Notes: a model not told the origin generated them from the letters alone. A stretch of 7,679 bases of DNA from Gemmatimonadota bacterium (GCA_007127575.1 SKZC01000132.1:1-7679); one strand, 5' to 3'; numbered from the stretch's first letter, positions 1-6,928 are shown. Translations and numbers: made by a program.

Positions 1-103
1 GCGGATCCTCATGCCCCTCTACCAGGAAACCGGGAGCGACGGGTTCTTCCTGGTGGAGCCCCACGACGGGCGGCAGGTGGCCACCGAAGGAGCCGGGCAG
101 TGA
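1..103 (+). CDS. C-terminal end of a possible AspA/AstE-type amidohydrolase (5' partial)
   Basis: An open frame entering from the left edge (first full codon at base 2) ends at TGA 101-103 and leaves 33 residues. The tail contains ILMPLYQETGSDGFFLVEP. The pattern 'LMPLYQ..G.DGFF' resembles the C-terminal beta-rich region of succinylglutamate desuccinylase/aspartoacylase-family zinc enzymes, which hydrolyse N-acyl amino acids or related amides. This rests on recall of a short motif; no catalytic residue lies in the window, so the family call is tentative. That a real gene ends here is better supported: its stop overlaps the next start as GTGA, and the next gene's Shine-Dalgarno motif lies inside its last codons. 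The two genes are therefore probably co-transcribed. Confidence 0.45.
   Translation, partial: RILMPLYQETGSDGFFLVEPHDGRQVATEGAGQ
87..92 (+). promoter_or_regulatory. Ribosome binding site of the HD-GYP regulator
   Basis: AAGGAG ends 7 bases before GTG 100-102. It lies within the coding sequence of the upstream gene and fixes the non-ATG start of the regulator. With the GTGA overlap it suggests translational coupling. Confidence 0.75.
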
Positions 104-1248
104 GTAGATCCGGGTCGGCCCCGGCGGACGACGGGCAGGTCGAGGTTCCCGATTTCGTTACCCAGGGCACCATCCTCATCGTGGAGGACGAGGCCCCGAA
201 CGTCCGGGTCCTGGAGCGTCTCCTGGAGCGCTCCGGCTTCCAGTCCGTCTTCTCCACTCAGGATCCCAGGAAGGCGCCTGGGCTCTTCCACGAGCTGGAG
301 CCCGATCTCATGGTGCTGGACCTCCACATGCCCCACATGGATGGATTCGAGGTGATGGAGCGGGTCCGCTCCGCGCTTCGGCCCGGACGCTATTTCCCCA
401 TCCTCGTGCTCACCGGTGATCAGGACCCGGAGGTGCGTCAGCGAGCCCTGGCTGTGGGTGCTACGGACTTCCTGACCAAGCCCTTCAACGGGGTGGAGGT
501 GATCCTCCGGGTGAAGAACCTTTTGGAGGTCCACCTCCTCCAGAAGCGCCTGCGCCGCCAGAACGAGACGCTGGAGGAGAGAGTGGAGGTCCGCACGCGG
601 GAGCTGGCCGGAGCGCAAGTGGAGATCCTGCGCCGTCTCGCCCTGGCGGCGGAATACCGGGACGACGTCACCGGGCACCATGCGGAGCGGGTGGGAGTCC
701 TTTCGTCCCTTCTGGGCCGCATGGTGGACCTCTCCGAGTCCCAGGTCCAGCTCCTCCGCCGGGCCGCCACCCTCCACGACGTGGGCAAGATCGGCATCCC
801 CGACGCCATCCTCATGAAGCCCGGCCCGCTGACGCCCCCGGAGTTCGAGGTCATGAAGAGCCACACGGAGATCGGGGCCCGGATCCTCTCGGGAAGTCGC
901 TTTCCCTTGCTCCGGATGGCCCGAGAGGTGGCGCTCCACCACCACGATCGCTGGGACGGAACCGGCTACAACGAAGGGTTCGCAGGGGAGGAGATCCCCC
1001 TGGTGGGACGCATCGTGGCGGTGGCCGACGTCTTCGACTCCTTGACCCATGAACGGCCCTACAAGGGAGCCAGCTCAGTACCGGACGCCATCCAGGCCAT
1101 CCGGGACGGATCCGAAAGTCACTTCGACCCGGCGGTGGTGGAGGCCTTTCTGGAGCTGGCCCGGAAGGGGCGCCTGGAGGAGGTGAAGGAGCTCGCTAGC
1201 TCTCCGGTCTCCATCGACCTTCCGCCGGTGGACCGCTTTCCCGCCTGA
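100..1248 (+). CDS. Response regulator with HD-GYP domain (RpfG-like, probable c-di-GMP phosphodiesterase)
   Basis: This 382-residue protein has a receiver domain at about residues 23-140: acidic pair E29/D30, phosphoacceptor D74 in MVLDLHMP, T105 and K127. A charged helical linker (about 143-180, LEERVEVRTREL) leads to an HD-GYP domain from about 180 to 355. The domain shows E185, H194, the HD pair H226/D227 in HDVGKIGIPD with K230, H255, HHD at 281-283, DGTGY at 286-290 and D310/D313 in ADVFDSLTHERPY. Characterised HD-GYP enzymes hydrolyse cyclic-di-GMP at a two- or three-metal centre; phosphorylation of D74 by a histidine kinase would be the expected control, but no kinase is in the window. 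The GYP proline is asparagine (N291). There is no membrane segment, so it is cytoplasmic. The GTG start is supported by AAGGAG at 87-92 with a 7-base spacer and by the 4-base overlap with the upstream stop. Family call sure; activity inferred. Confidence 0.95.
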   Translation: MSRSGSAPADDGQVEVPDFVTQGTILIVEDEAPNVRVLERLLERSGFQSVFSTQDPRKAPGLFHELEPDLMVLDLHMPHMDGFEVMERVRSALRPGRYFPILVLTGDQDPEVRQRALAVGATDFLTKPFNGVEVILRVKNLLEVHLLQKRLRRQNETLEERVEVRTRELAGAQVEILRRLALAAEYRDDVTGHHAERVGVLSSLLGRMVDLSESQVQLLRRAATLHDVGKIGIPDAILMKPGPLTPPEFEVMKSHTEIGARILSGSRFPLLRMAREVALHHHDRWDGTGYNEGFAGEEIPLVGRIVAVADVFDSLTHERPYKGASSVPDAIQAIRDGSESHFDPAVVEAFLELARKGRLEEVKELASSPVSIDLPPVDRFPA

Positions 1249-1250
1249 CA

Positions 1251-1274
1251 GGCTCCCCTCTCCCGGGGGGAGCT
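1251..1274. terminator. GC-rich hairpin between convergent genes, possible two-way terminator
   Basis: GGCTCCCC (1251-1258) can pair with GGGGAGCT (1267-1274): seven Watson-Crick pairs plus one G-U, with an 8-base loop. It occupies nearly all of the 29-base gap between the stop of the + strand regulator (1248) and the stop of the - strand MscS gene (1278). Its position fits a shared terminator, but neither strand has a T-run after the stem, so it is not a classical intrinsic terminator. Confidence 0.35.
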
Positions 1275-1277
1275 CCC

Positions 1278-2165
1278 TCAGCTCGCCCGGGGCACCTCCG
1301 CCAGTGCCCGAGTGACCGGGGGGTCCAGGTGGACGTCCAACTGCGGGAACGCGATGGTGATGCCGGCGTCCTTCAGTGCCCACCATATCGCCTTGTTCAG
1401 CTCGGAGAGGGCCCGACGGGCGCGCCACGGATCCTCCACCCAGATGGAGAGCTGCCACACCACCGCCGAGTCCCCGAAGTCGATGAGAAGCGCCACCGCG
1501 TCCCGATCCATGATTCTGCCGGGGAGGTTGTTCCCCACGGCGTGGAGCACCTCCTCTACTGTCCGCATGTCCGATCCGTACTCCACCCCCACGTCCGCTC
1601 GGATCCGGTAGAGACTGTCTTCCAACGTGAAGTTCTTCACCGAGGTCTGGGCCAGGGAGGCGTTGGGGATGATGATGTCCTCCTCGTCCCGGGTGCGAGC
1701 CACGGTGGTCCGGATCCCCATCCGCCGGATCTTCACCGTCCGACCCTCCACCTCCACCACGTCCCCCGGCTTGATGGACCGTTCCACCAACAAGATGACA
1801 CCGGAAACGAAGTTCTGGGCGATGTTCTGCATGGCGAACCCGAGCCCCACCGCGAAGATGGCACCGGCGGCGAAGAGGGCTCCCAGCGGGATCCCCACCG
1901 TATCCAGGACGATGGCCAGACCGATGGCCATGATGAGGTAGTGCAGGAGGCGTTTCGATGCCTGGATCGTTCCGATGTCGTCCACCCCTCGCGCCTTGAA
2001 GGCGCGTTCCGTGGCTCGCTGCAGGAAGGTGGACGCCACCCAGGTGATGGTGAGGAGGATCCCAGCGGTGATGATGGTCACCGGGGTCACCCAGTGTCCC
2101 GAAATCTCGAAGAGCCGGAGGTTCAGAATGTGCTGGGCGAGAGAGAGGATCTCGGTGAGATTCAT
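1278..2165 (-). CDS. MscS-family small-conductance mechanosensitive channel
   Basis: This 295-residue inner-membrane protein is of usual size for a small MscS. Likely membrane segments are residues 24-48, 73-93 and the glycine/alanine-rich pore helix at about 95-125 (GALFAAGAIFAVGLGFAMQN). The beta domain follows at about 128-169 (LVERSIKPGDVVEVEG, then RTRDEEDIIIPNASL), and then the cytoplasmic alpha/beta domain ending in AFPQLDVHL at 272-280. MscS channels open under membrane tension and release solutes during osmotic downshock, which is the inferred role. The ATG at 2165-2163 was chosen because GGAG (complement of 2173-2176) precedes it by 7 bases. An in-frame GTG at 2234 would add 23 proline-rich residues that look like untranslated leader. 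The gene lies 90 bases downstream of the same-strand aminotransferase and may be co-transcribed with it. That 90-base gap holds no gene. Confidence 0.93.
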   Translation of the reverse strand: MNLTEILSLAQHILNLRLFEISGHWVTPVTIITAGILLTITWVASTFLQRATERAFKARGVDDIGTIQASKRLLHYLIMAIGLAIVLDTVGIPLGALFAAGAIFAVGLGFAMQNIAQNFVSGVILLVERSIKPGDVVEVEGRTVKIRRMGIRTTVARTRDEEDIIIPNASLAQTSVKNFTLEDSLYRIRADVGVEYGSDMRTVEEVLHAVGNNLPGRIMDRDAVALLIDFGDSAVVWQLSIWVEDPWRARRALSELNKAIWWALKDAGITIAFPQLDVHLDPPVTRALAEVPRAS

Positions 2166-2172
2166 GGACGGG

Positions 2173-2176
2173 CTCC
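2173..2176 (-). promoter_or_regulatory. Ribosome binding site deciding the MscS start
   Basis: GGAG on the - strand lies 7 bases before ATG 2165-2163. This favours that start over the upstream in-frame GTG at 2234. Confidence 0.6.
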
Positions 2177-2232
2177 AGGTTGAGGGGTGCGGATGCGGGA
2201 GTCTGGGGCGCGCGAGGGGTGAAGTCCAGAAC

Positions 2233-2256
2233 ACCCCCTGCCCGCCCGTGGGGGGT
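2233..2256 (-). terminator. Weak hairpin at the aminotransferase stop codon
   Basis: ACCCCC (2233-2238) is complementary to GGGGGT (2251-2256), giving a 6-pair stem with a 12-base loop that starts within the aminotransferase stop codon. On the - strand it is followed by GTGTTCTGG, which is not a convincing T-tract. It could attenuate transcription into MscS, or be chance pairing in GC-rich DNA. Confidence 0.2.
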
Positions 2257-3380
2257 CAGTCCAGCGCTCGGAGCGTCTCTCCCACCCGGCTCAGGGCCTC
2301 CTCGAGACGTGGGCCGGGCTCTCCGTACCCCACCCTCAGGTAGCCGTCCATCCCGAACTGGTCCCCTGGAACCACCAGTACGTCCTTTACTCTTCGTATC
2401 TCCTGAGCCAGCGCGGAAGAGTTGATCGCGGACCGGTAGCGGAGGTAGGCGATGGCCCCGGCCCGGGGCGGCTGGAAGCTCACCCTACCGTCCAGCTCCC
2501 GGACCCATCGCTCCAGCACCGGAAGGTTCTCCCGGAGAATCCCTCGGGTTCGCTCCAGCAGCTTTTCCCGGGTTCCGGGTTCCAGGGCCGCACGGGCCAG
2601 CAAGTCCGAGAGTCGGGTCGGGGCGATGGTGGTGTAATCCTTGCGACCCCAGAGTTCGTCCACCGCGTCCGGCGCCCCTGCGACCCACCCCAGCCGCAGC
2701 CCGGGCAGGCCGTACGCCTTGGAGAGGGAGCCGGTGACCAGAACCCTGGGGTATCGTCCCATGAAGGAAGGGGTCTCCGGGCCCGCCAACTCCGCCCCCC
2801 GGTAGACCTCATCCGCCAGGATCCACGCGTCCACGGAGCGGGCCGCTTCCACGATCTCGTCCATGGCCGCCGTGGACAGGACCGCGCCGGTGGGGTTGTT
2901 CGGATTGGTGACCACCACCACCCGGGCTCCTCGAGAGAGGGCGTCCCGAAGCGCGTCCAGGTCCGGCGCCCACCCCGCCTCCTCCTCCAGCGGGACCGGA
3001 AGGACCCGGCCGCCCAGGCTCCGGACCAGGCCGGGGATCTGCATGTAGGTGGGGAACACTGTAGCCACCGGAGTCTCCGGGTCCAGCAGTTGCCAGAGAG
3101 CCACGAAGTTGGCTTCGGCACCCCCCACGGTGGCCAACACGCCGTGAGGGTCCACCCCCTCGTACATGGCGGCGATGCGGGTCCGCAGGCCCGAGGTTCC
3201 GTTGGTCTGGGGGTATCCCAACCTCTCGCCCATGAGGGCCTTCTTCATATCCGGCTCTCCCGTGAGCTCCAGAAGCTCCTGGACGGTGAGGGGGTGAACT
3301 CCGCTCTCCGAGAGGTTGTAGCGGACTTGGTGCTCGTGGAGGGATTGCCACCGTTCCAGGTGGAAGGGCTCGAACTCCAT
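2256..3380 (-). CDS. Class I/II PLP-dependent aminotransferase
   Basis: This 374-residue cytoplasmic enzyme has fold-type I aminotransferase length and motif order. GGAEAN (86-91) is the cofactor phosphate loop, VVVTNPNNPTG (155-165) the cofactor/substrate loop, and ILADEVYRG (187-195) supplies D190 for the pyridine nitrogen and Y193. GSLSKAYGLPGLRLGW (217-232) carries the Schiff-base lysine K221, and LRVGYGEP (348-355) carries R349, the expected carboxylate-binding arginine. The N-terminal YNLSESGVHPL is typical of a bacterial subgroup usually labelled generically as aspartate-type or capreomycidine-synthase-like aminotransferases. The substrate cannot be told from sequence. The ATG at 3380-3378 is preferred because GGAG (complement of 3387-3390) sits 6 bases upstream; the frame stays open to an ATG at 3491, but that would add 37 low-complexity residues. 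A promoter candidate lies just upstream; MscS follows on the same strand. Confidence 0.92.
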   Translation of the reverse strand: MEFEPFHLERWQSLHEHQVRYNLSESGVHPLTVQELLELTGEPDMKKALMGERLGYPQTNGTSGLRTRIAAMYEGVDPHGVLATVGGAEANFVALWQLLDPETPVATVFPTYMQIPGLVRSLGGRVLPVPLEEEAGWAPDLDALRDALSRGARVVVVTNPNNPTGAVLSTAAMDEIVEAARSVDAWILADEVYRGAELAGPETPSFMGRYPRVLVTGSLSKAYGLPGLRLGWVAGAPDAVDELWGRKDYTTIAPTRLSDLLARAALEPGTREKLLERTRGILRENLPVLERWVRELDGRVSFQPPRAGAIAYLRYRSAINSSALAQEIRRVKDVLVVPGDQFGMDGYLRVGYGEPGPRLEEALSRVGETLRALD

Positions 3381-3386
3381 GGAAGA

Positions 3387-3390
3387 CTCC
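3387..3390 (-). promoter_or_regulatory. Ribosome binding site deciding the aminotransferase start
   Basis: GGAG on the - strand lies 6 bases before ATG 3380-3378. The extended frame to 3491 would also run through the - strand promoter candidate at 3416-3444, which supports the shorter start. Confidence 0.6.
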
Positions 3391-3415
3391 GGGGGCGGGG
3401 GGAAGGGACGGGACG

Positions 3416-3444
3416 ATCCTACCCGGAGCCGGAGGGCACGGCAA
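3416..3444 (-). promoter_or_regulatory. Candidate sigma70-like promoter for aminotransferase-MscS
   Basis: Reading the - strand, TTGCCG (3444-3439) is separated by 17 bases from TAGGAT (3421-3416). Each hexamer matches the consensus at 4 of 6 positions. Initiation near 3409 would give a leader of about 30 bases ending at the GGAG-ATG start. Spacing and position are good, sequence match moderate. Confidence 0.4.
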
Positions 3445-3495
3445 CCGGATCCGCGGCCCGGCCCCGGGAGCTCCTCCTCCGGCCGGTCCACCCGG

Positions 3496-3524
3496 TTCTC
3501 AGCCGGCGACCCGCCTCGTATATT
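3496..3524 (+). promoter_or_regulatory. Candidate sigma70-like promoter for the apgM-TPR-M16 unit
   Basis: TTCTCA (3496-3501, 4 of 6 consensus matches) is followed after exactly 17 bases by TATATT (3519-3524, 5 of 6). TATATT stands out as an AT-rich patch in GC-rich surroundings. Initiation near 3531 would give a leader of about 50 bases before ATG 3583. No operator-like palindrome was evident beside it. The 202-base stretch 3381-3582 has no convincing gene and appears to be a divergent control region. Confidence 0.5.
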
Positions 3525-3582
3525 CCTTCCCCTCGGAGACGGACACCTGCGATTCCCCTAATCGACTCGAGGCGCGGAGCCC

Positions 3583-4791
3583 ATGACCCGTCCACTGATT
3601 CCCGATTCCCTGGTTCAAGAGGAGGGTGGGACCATCGCCCTCGTGGTCATGGACGGGGTGGGAGGGCTTCCCCATCCGGAGACGGGACGGACGGAGCTGG
3701 AGACGGCACGCACCCCCAACCTGGACGCTTTGGCGGAGGAGAGCTCCCTGGGGATGCTCACACCGGTGCTTCCGGGTGTGACCCCGGGGAGTGGGCCCGG
3801 GCACCTCTCCCTCTTCGGCTACGACCCGCTGGAGTTTCTGGTGGGGCGAGGGGCCCTGAGCGCCCTGGGCGTGGGATTCGAGTTGGAGCCGGGAGATCTG
3901 GCCATACGGTTGAATCTGGCGACCCTGGATGGGGAAGGGAGGGTCCTGGATCGGCGGGCCGGCCGTCCACCGGACTCGGAGGCCCGAGCCGTGGTGGAGC
4001 GACTTCGGACGGAGGTCACTCCCCCAAAGGGGGTCGAGCTCCACATCCTTCACGAGAAGGAACACCGGGCGGTGATGGTCCTGCGGGGAGAAGGGCTCCG
4101 GGACGACCTTCAAGACACGGATCCTCAGAAGGAGGGGGTGGCTCCCCTCCCGCCCAAGGCCTTCCGGACCGAGGCGGAACCCACGCAGCGCCTCCTGGAG
4201 GAACTCCTGGACCGGATCCGCTCCGTCCTGGAGGATGAGGACACCGTGACGGGGGTGCTGGCCCGGGGATATGCCCTGTACCAGGGCTTCCCCTCCCTGG
4301 AGGAACGCTTCGGGCTCCGCGGCGTCGCGGTGGCTCGTTACCCCATGTACCGGGGCGTTGCGCGCCTGGTGGGGATGGAGTCTGCGGGGGAGCCGGACTC
4401 CGATGCCGCGGCGGTGGAGCTCCTGGGAGAGGTCTTCGGACGCTACGACTTCCACTTCCTCCACTTCAAGGCGCCGGATGCCCGAGGCGAGGATGGAGAC
4501 TTCCACGCCAAGGTGGAGGCCATCGAGGCTGTGGATGCGCTGGTTCCCGAGATTCGGGCGTCGGGCCCCGACGTCCTGCTCATCACCGGGGATCACTCTA
4601 CCCCGGCGGCTCTCCGAGCCCATAGCTGGCATTCGGTACCCGTCCTCCTCCATTCCGCGTGGGCCCGACCCACCGAGGGGGCCTTTTCCGAATCGGCGGC
4701 CCGGCGAGGGGACCTGGGGACGTTGGAGGCGAAGTATCTCATGTCCCTGGCCCTGGCCCACGCCGGGCGGCTCCAGAAGTTCGGTGCCTGA
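3583..4791 (+). CDS. apgM: 2,3-bisphosphoglycerate-independent phosphoglycerate mutase, archaeal type
   Basis: This 402-residue protein of the alkaline-phosphatase superfamily interconverts 3- and 2-phosphoglycerate in glycolysis/gluconeogenesis. VVMDGVGG (21-28) supplies metal ligand D24. TPGSGPGHLSLFGYDP (67-82) holds the nucleophile serine S70 and H74. The region from about 85 to 200 includes the inserted domain. DARGEDGDF (299-307) gives D299 of the second metal site, TGDHSTP (335-341) gives D337/H338, and AHSWHSVP (346-353) gives H347. The residue four after D299 is E303, where iPGM-type enzymes usually have a metal-binding histidine. Length matches ApgM (about 400) and is shorter than bacterial GpmI (about 510). 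The ATG is preceded by GAGG (3569-3572) and by a closer GGAG (3576-3579). It is first of four tightly packed genes and its stop overlaps the next start. Family call strong; activity inferred. Confidence 0.93.
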   Translation: MTRPLIPDSLVQEEGGTIALVVMDGVGGLPHPETGRTELETARTPNLDALAEESSLGMLTPVLPGVTPGSGPGHLSLFGYDPLEFLVGRGALSALGVGFELEPGDLAIRLNLATLDGEGRVLDRRAGRPPDSEARAVVERLRTEVTPPKGVELHILHEKEHRAVMVLRGEGLRDDLQDTDPQKEGVAPLPPKAFRTEAEPTQRLLEELLDRIRSVLEDEDTVTGVLARGYALYQGFPSLEERFGLRGVAVARYPMYRGVARLVGMESAGEPDSDAAAVELLGEVFGRYDFHFLHFKAPDARGEDGDFHAKVEAIEAVDALVPEIRASGPDVLLITGDHSTPAALRAHSWHSVPVLLHSAWARPTEGAFSESAARRGDLGTLEAKYLMSLALAHAGRLQKFGA

Positions 4792-5632
4792 GCGCGTCGA
4801 CGATCCCATCCTCCAGCGCGCCCTTTCCCTGGGGGACGAAGGCGACTGGGAGGGGATGGCGGAGGTGCTCCGGGCCGAGTTGGAGGAGCGGGAGGACGAT
4901 CCGGCGCTCCTCTGTTGGTTGGGAGTGGCAGAGCGGGAATTGGGGATGGACGGGGTCGCCTACGAGCGGTTCCGGCGCTGCCTGGCGGCTCAGCCCCAGG
5001 ATCCCAGAATTCTGGCCACGGCGGGCAACGCGGTGGCGGCGTTCGACGATCCGGAGGCGGAGAGTGCGCTTCGGGCGGCATCGGTGCTGGGCTCCGAGCT
5101 TCCCATGACCCGGTGGCTGTACGGGGCCTACCTGGCCAGGGAAGGGCTCCTGGACGATGCGTTCCGGGAGTTGGACGCGGCGGCGGGGCTCGCCCCTGAG
5201 GATCCGGCCATCCGCCTGGAACGGGGAGTGGCCTTCGCCCTGGCCGGGGATCTCGTACAGGCCGGCGCCGAGCTGGAGCGAAGCGTGGAGTTGACCGTGG
5301 GAGATGGGTGGGGGCTGGTTCTCTTGGGGCTGATCAGGGTGGAGGAGCTGGATCTGGAGGAGGGGGCGGCGTCTTTGGAGCAGGGGGCCCGGGAGCGGCC
5401 GGAGGATGTGGAGGCCCAGGTACTGGCGAGCCTGGCTCTCGCCGCCCTGGAGAGGGAGGACGACGCGTACGAGATGCTGGAGCGGGGGCGGATCCGGGCT
5501 CAGGGCGCGGACCGGGCCCTCATCGGGGAGGCGGAGAGCCAACTGGAGGAGGGCCCGGAGCAGGCCCGCCGGTTTCTCCTCAAGACGTTGGCCCCCAGTG
5601 TCTTGCGGGAACGACTCATGACCCGACCATAA
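4784..5632 (+). CDS. Tetratricopeptide repeat (TPR) protein
   Basis: This 282-residue protein is built mostly of helix-turn-helix repeats of about 33-34 residues. Units lie at about 40-73 (ALLCWLGVAERELG), 74-106, 107-140 (WLYGAYLAREGLLDDAFREL), 141-174 (ERGVAFALAGDLVQAGAELE), 175-208 and 209-242. Conserved small residues and the aspartate/proline at repeat ends fit TPR. TPRs are protein-binding scaffolds; no catalytic domain, signal peptide or membrane segment is seen, so it is probably a cytoplasmic adaptor. The likely start is GTG 4784, which overlaps the mutase stop by 8 bases (GTGCCTGA). No strong ribosome site precedes it, so translational coupling is inferred. The open frame continues upstream inside apgM, but that part is a shadow of the mutase gene. 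It stops at TAA 5630-5632, 24 bases before the first M16 gene. The partner is unknown. Confidence 0.85.
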   Translation: MPERVDDPILQRALSLGDEGDWEGMAEVLRAELEEREDDPALLCWLGVAERELGMDGVAYERFRRCLAAQPQDPRILATAGNAVAAFDDPEAESALRAASVLGSELPMTRWLYGAYLAREGLLDDAFRELDAAAGLAPEDPAIRLERGVAFALAGDLVQAGAELERSVELTVGDGWGLVLLGLIRVEELDLEEGAASLEQGARERPEDVEAQVLASLALAALEREDDAYEMLERGRIRAQGADRALIGEAESQLEEGPEQARRFLLKTLAPSVLRERLMTRP

Positions 5633-5644
5633 GGTTGGAAGGTT

Positions 5645-5651
5645 AAGGAGG
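5645..5651 (+). promoter_or_regulatory. Strong ribosome binding site deciding a TTG start
   Basis: AAGGAGG, a near-perfect Shine-Dalgarno sequence, lies 5 bases before TTG 5657-5659 and 8 before CTG 5660. No ATG or GTG lies nearby in frame, so it supports the unusual TTG start of the first M16 peptidase. Confidence 0.75.
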
Positions 5652-5656
5652 GATCC

Positions 5657-6928
5657 TTGCTGTCCATCGAATATCGACGCCACACCCTGGACAACGGCCT
5701 CACCGTGGTTCTCTCCCGAGATCCGTCCGTGCCTGTGGTGGCCGTGAACCTCTGGTACCGGGTGGGTTCCCGGGATGAGCGGGAGGGTCGGACGGGGTTC
5801 GCCCACCTCTTCGAGCACATGATGTTCCAGGGTTCCGCACACGTGCCCAAGAACCGCCATTTCGAGTTGGTGGAGCGGGCCGGCGGGTCCCTGAATGCAA
5901 GCACCTGGTTCGACCGGACGAACTACTACGAGACCCTCCCCGCCCACCACCTGGAGCTCGCCCTCTGGCTGGAGTCCGACCGGATGGGATGGCTCCTCCC
6001 AGCCATGGACGAGGAGAAGCTGGAGAACCAACGTTCCGTGGTGCTGAACGAGCGGAAGCAGCGGTACGACAATCAGCCCTACGGGGACTGGGACGAGCGG
6101 ATGCAGGCCCTCCTCTTTCCCTCCGACCACCCGTACCACCACACCGTCATCGGCTCCGAAGAGGACATCTCTGCCGCCACCCTGGAGGATGTGGAGGAGT
6201 TCTTTCGGACCTACTACGTGCCGAACAACGCAGTCCTGACTCTCTGTGGCGACGTGGACGAGACGGAGGCGTTGGCCCAGGTGGAGTCGTACTTCGGGGA
6301 GATCCCGGCGGGAAACCCGCCCCCTCCGGTACCGGGCCGAGTGGAGATCCCCGAGACACTGGGCGGGACCCAGAGGGAGCGGGTGGAAGACCAGGTACCT
6401 TTGCCTCGGACCTACCTGGGATTTCGCATCCCTTCCTTCGCGGACCCCCGCTTTCATCAGGGTGACGTGGCCGCTGCGCTCCTGGCCGATGGGAAAGCGT
6501 CCCGGCTCTATCGGACGCTGGTCCGGGAAAAGGGGGTGGCCAAGGATGTCATGGCGTACGCCTTCCCCCTGGTCACCGGGGCTAGCATGCTCCTGGTGGG
6601 GGTCACGGGCCATCCCACCACCGACGCCGACTCTTTGGAGGAGGAGACGTTGGCCCAGGTCGACGCCCTCGCCGAAGTGGAGGTCCGGGAGGTGGAGCGG
6701 GCCGTGTCGCTCTCGGAGACACGGCTGGTGAACGAGGTGGAGCGCCTGGCCTCCCGAGCGGACCTCCTCTCCCTCTTTCAGACCCACTTCGACGACCCCG
6801 GGCGGCTGAACGAGGAGGTGGACCGCCTCCGAGCCGTCACCCCGGAGGACGTCCGGAGCTTTGCCCAACGCTTCCTGGGTCCGGAAAACCGAGCCCTGGT
6901 CACCTACGTGCCGGAGGTGGAGCAGTGA
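5657..6928 (+). CDS. M16-family zinc metallopeptidase, catalytic subunit
   Basis: This 423-residue protein has two pitrilysin-like halves, typical of single-unit bacterial M16B peptidases. The inverted zinc motif HLFEH is at 50-54 (H50, E53, H54), with the distal glutamate most likely E132 in VVLNERKQR. GGSLNAST (76-83) and RTNYYETLP (87-95) match the substrate-edge strand of active members. The C-terminal half has DGKASRLYRTLVREKGVA (278-295), whose R283/Y285 form the R..Y motif that helps bind substrate. M16 enzymes enclose and cut peptides or unfolded proteins, often as dimers. The N-terminus begins directly at the domain (IEYRRHTLDNGL), with no signal peptide, so a cytoplasmic location is inferred. 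The start is TTG with a strong ribosome site. Its stop overlaps the next GTG by 4 bases. Substrate unknown. Confidence 0.94.
   Translation: MLSIEYRRHTLDNGLTVVLSRDPSVPVVAVNLWYRVGSRDEREGRTGFAHLFEHMMFQGSAHVPKNRHFELVERAGGSLNASTWFDRTNYYETLPAHHLELALWLESDRMGWLLPAMDEEKLENQRSVVLNERKQRYDNQPYGDWDERMQALLFPSDHPYHHTVIGSEEDISAATLEDVEEFFRTYYVPNNAVLTLCGDVDETEALAQVESYFGEIPAGNPPPPVPGRVEIPETLGGTQRERVEDQVPLPRTYLGFRIPSFADPRFHQGDVAAALLADGKASRLYRTLVREKGVAKDVMAYAFPLVTGASMLLVGVTGHPTTDADSLEEETLAQVDALAEVEVREVERAVSLSETRLVNEVERLASRADLLSLFQTHFDDPGRLNEEVDRLRAVTPEDVRSFAQRFLGPENRALVTYVPEVEQ

Noticed and set aside
19..1050. A 343-codon - strand frame opposite the HD-GYP regulator
   Set aside because: The composition is that of a reverse shadow, and the + strand carries unmistakable REC and HD-GYP motifs.
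1329..2183. A 284-codon + strand frame opposite MscS
   Set aside because: Its translation is His/Gly/Asp/Pro-rich without domains; MscS on the - strand explains the region.
3381..3491. N-terminal extension of the aminotransferase to ATG 3491
   Set aside because: The 37 extra residues are low-complexity, lie over a - strand promoter candidate, and are made unnecessary by a good ribosome site at the downstream ATG.
3090..4238. A 382-codon + strand frame crossing the divergent region and the start of apgM
   Set aside because: It overlaps the aminotransferase antisense and apgM out of frame, and changes composition along its length with no motif.
4271..4783. Upstream extension of the TPR reading frame inside apgM
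   Set aside because: This part encodes Arg/Ser/Pro/Trp-rich sequence typical of an out-of-frame shadow. TPR-like sequence begins only after GTG 4784.
3499..4809. A 436-codon - strand frame opposite apgM
   Set aside because: It mirrors the mutase gene, has no recognisable motif, and would run across the + strand promoter candidate.
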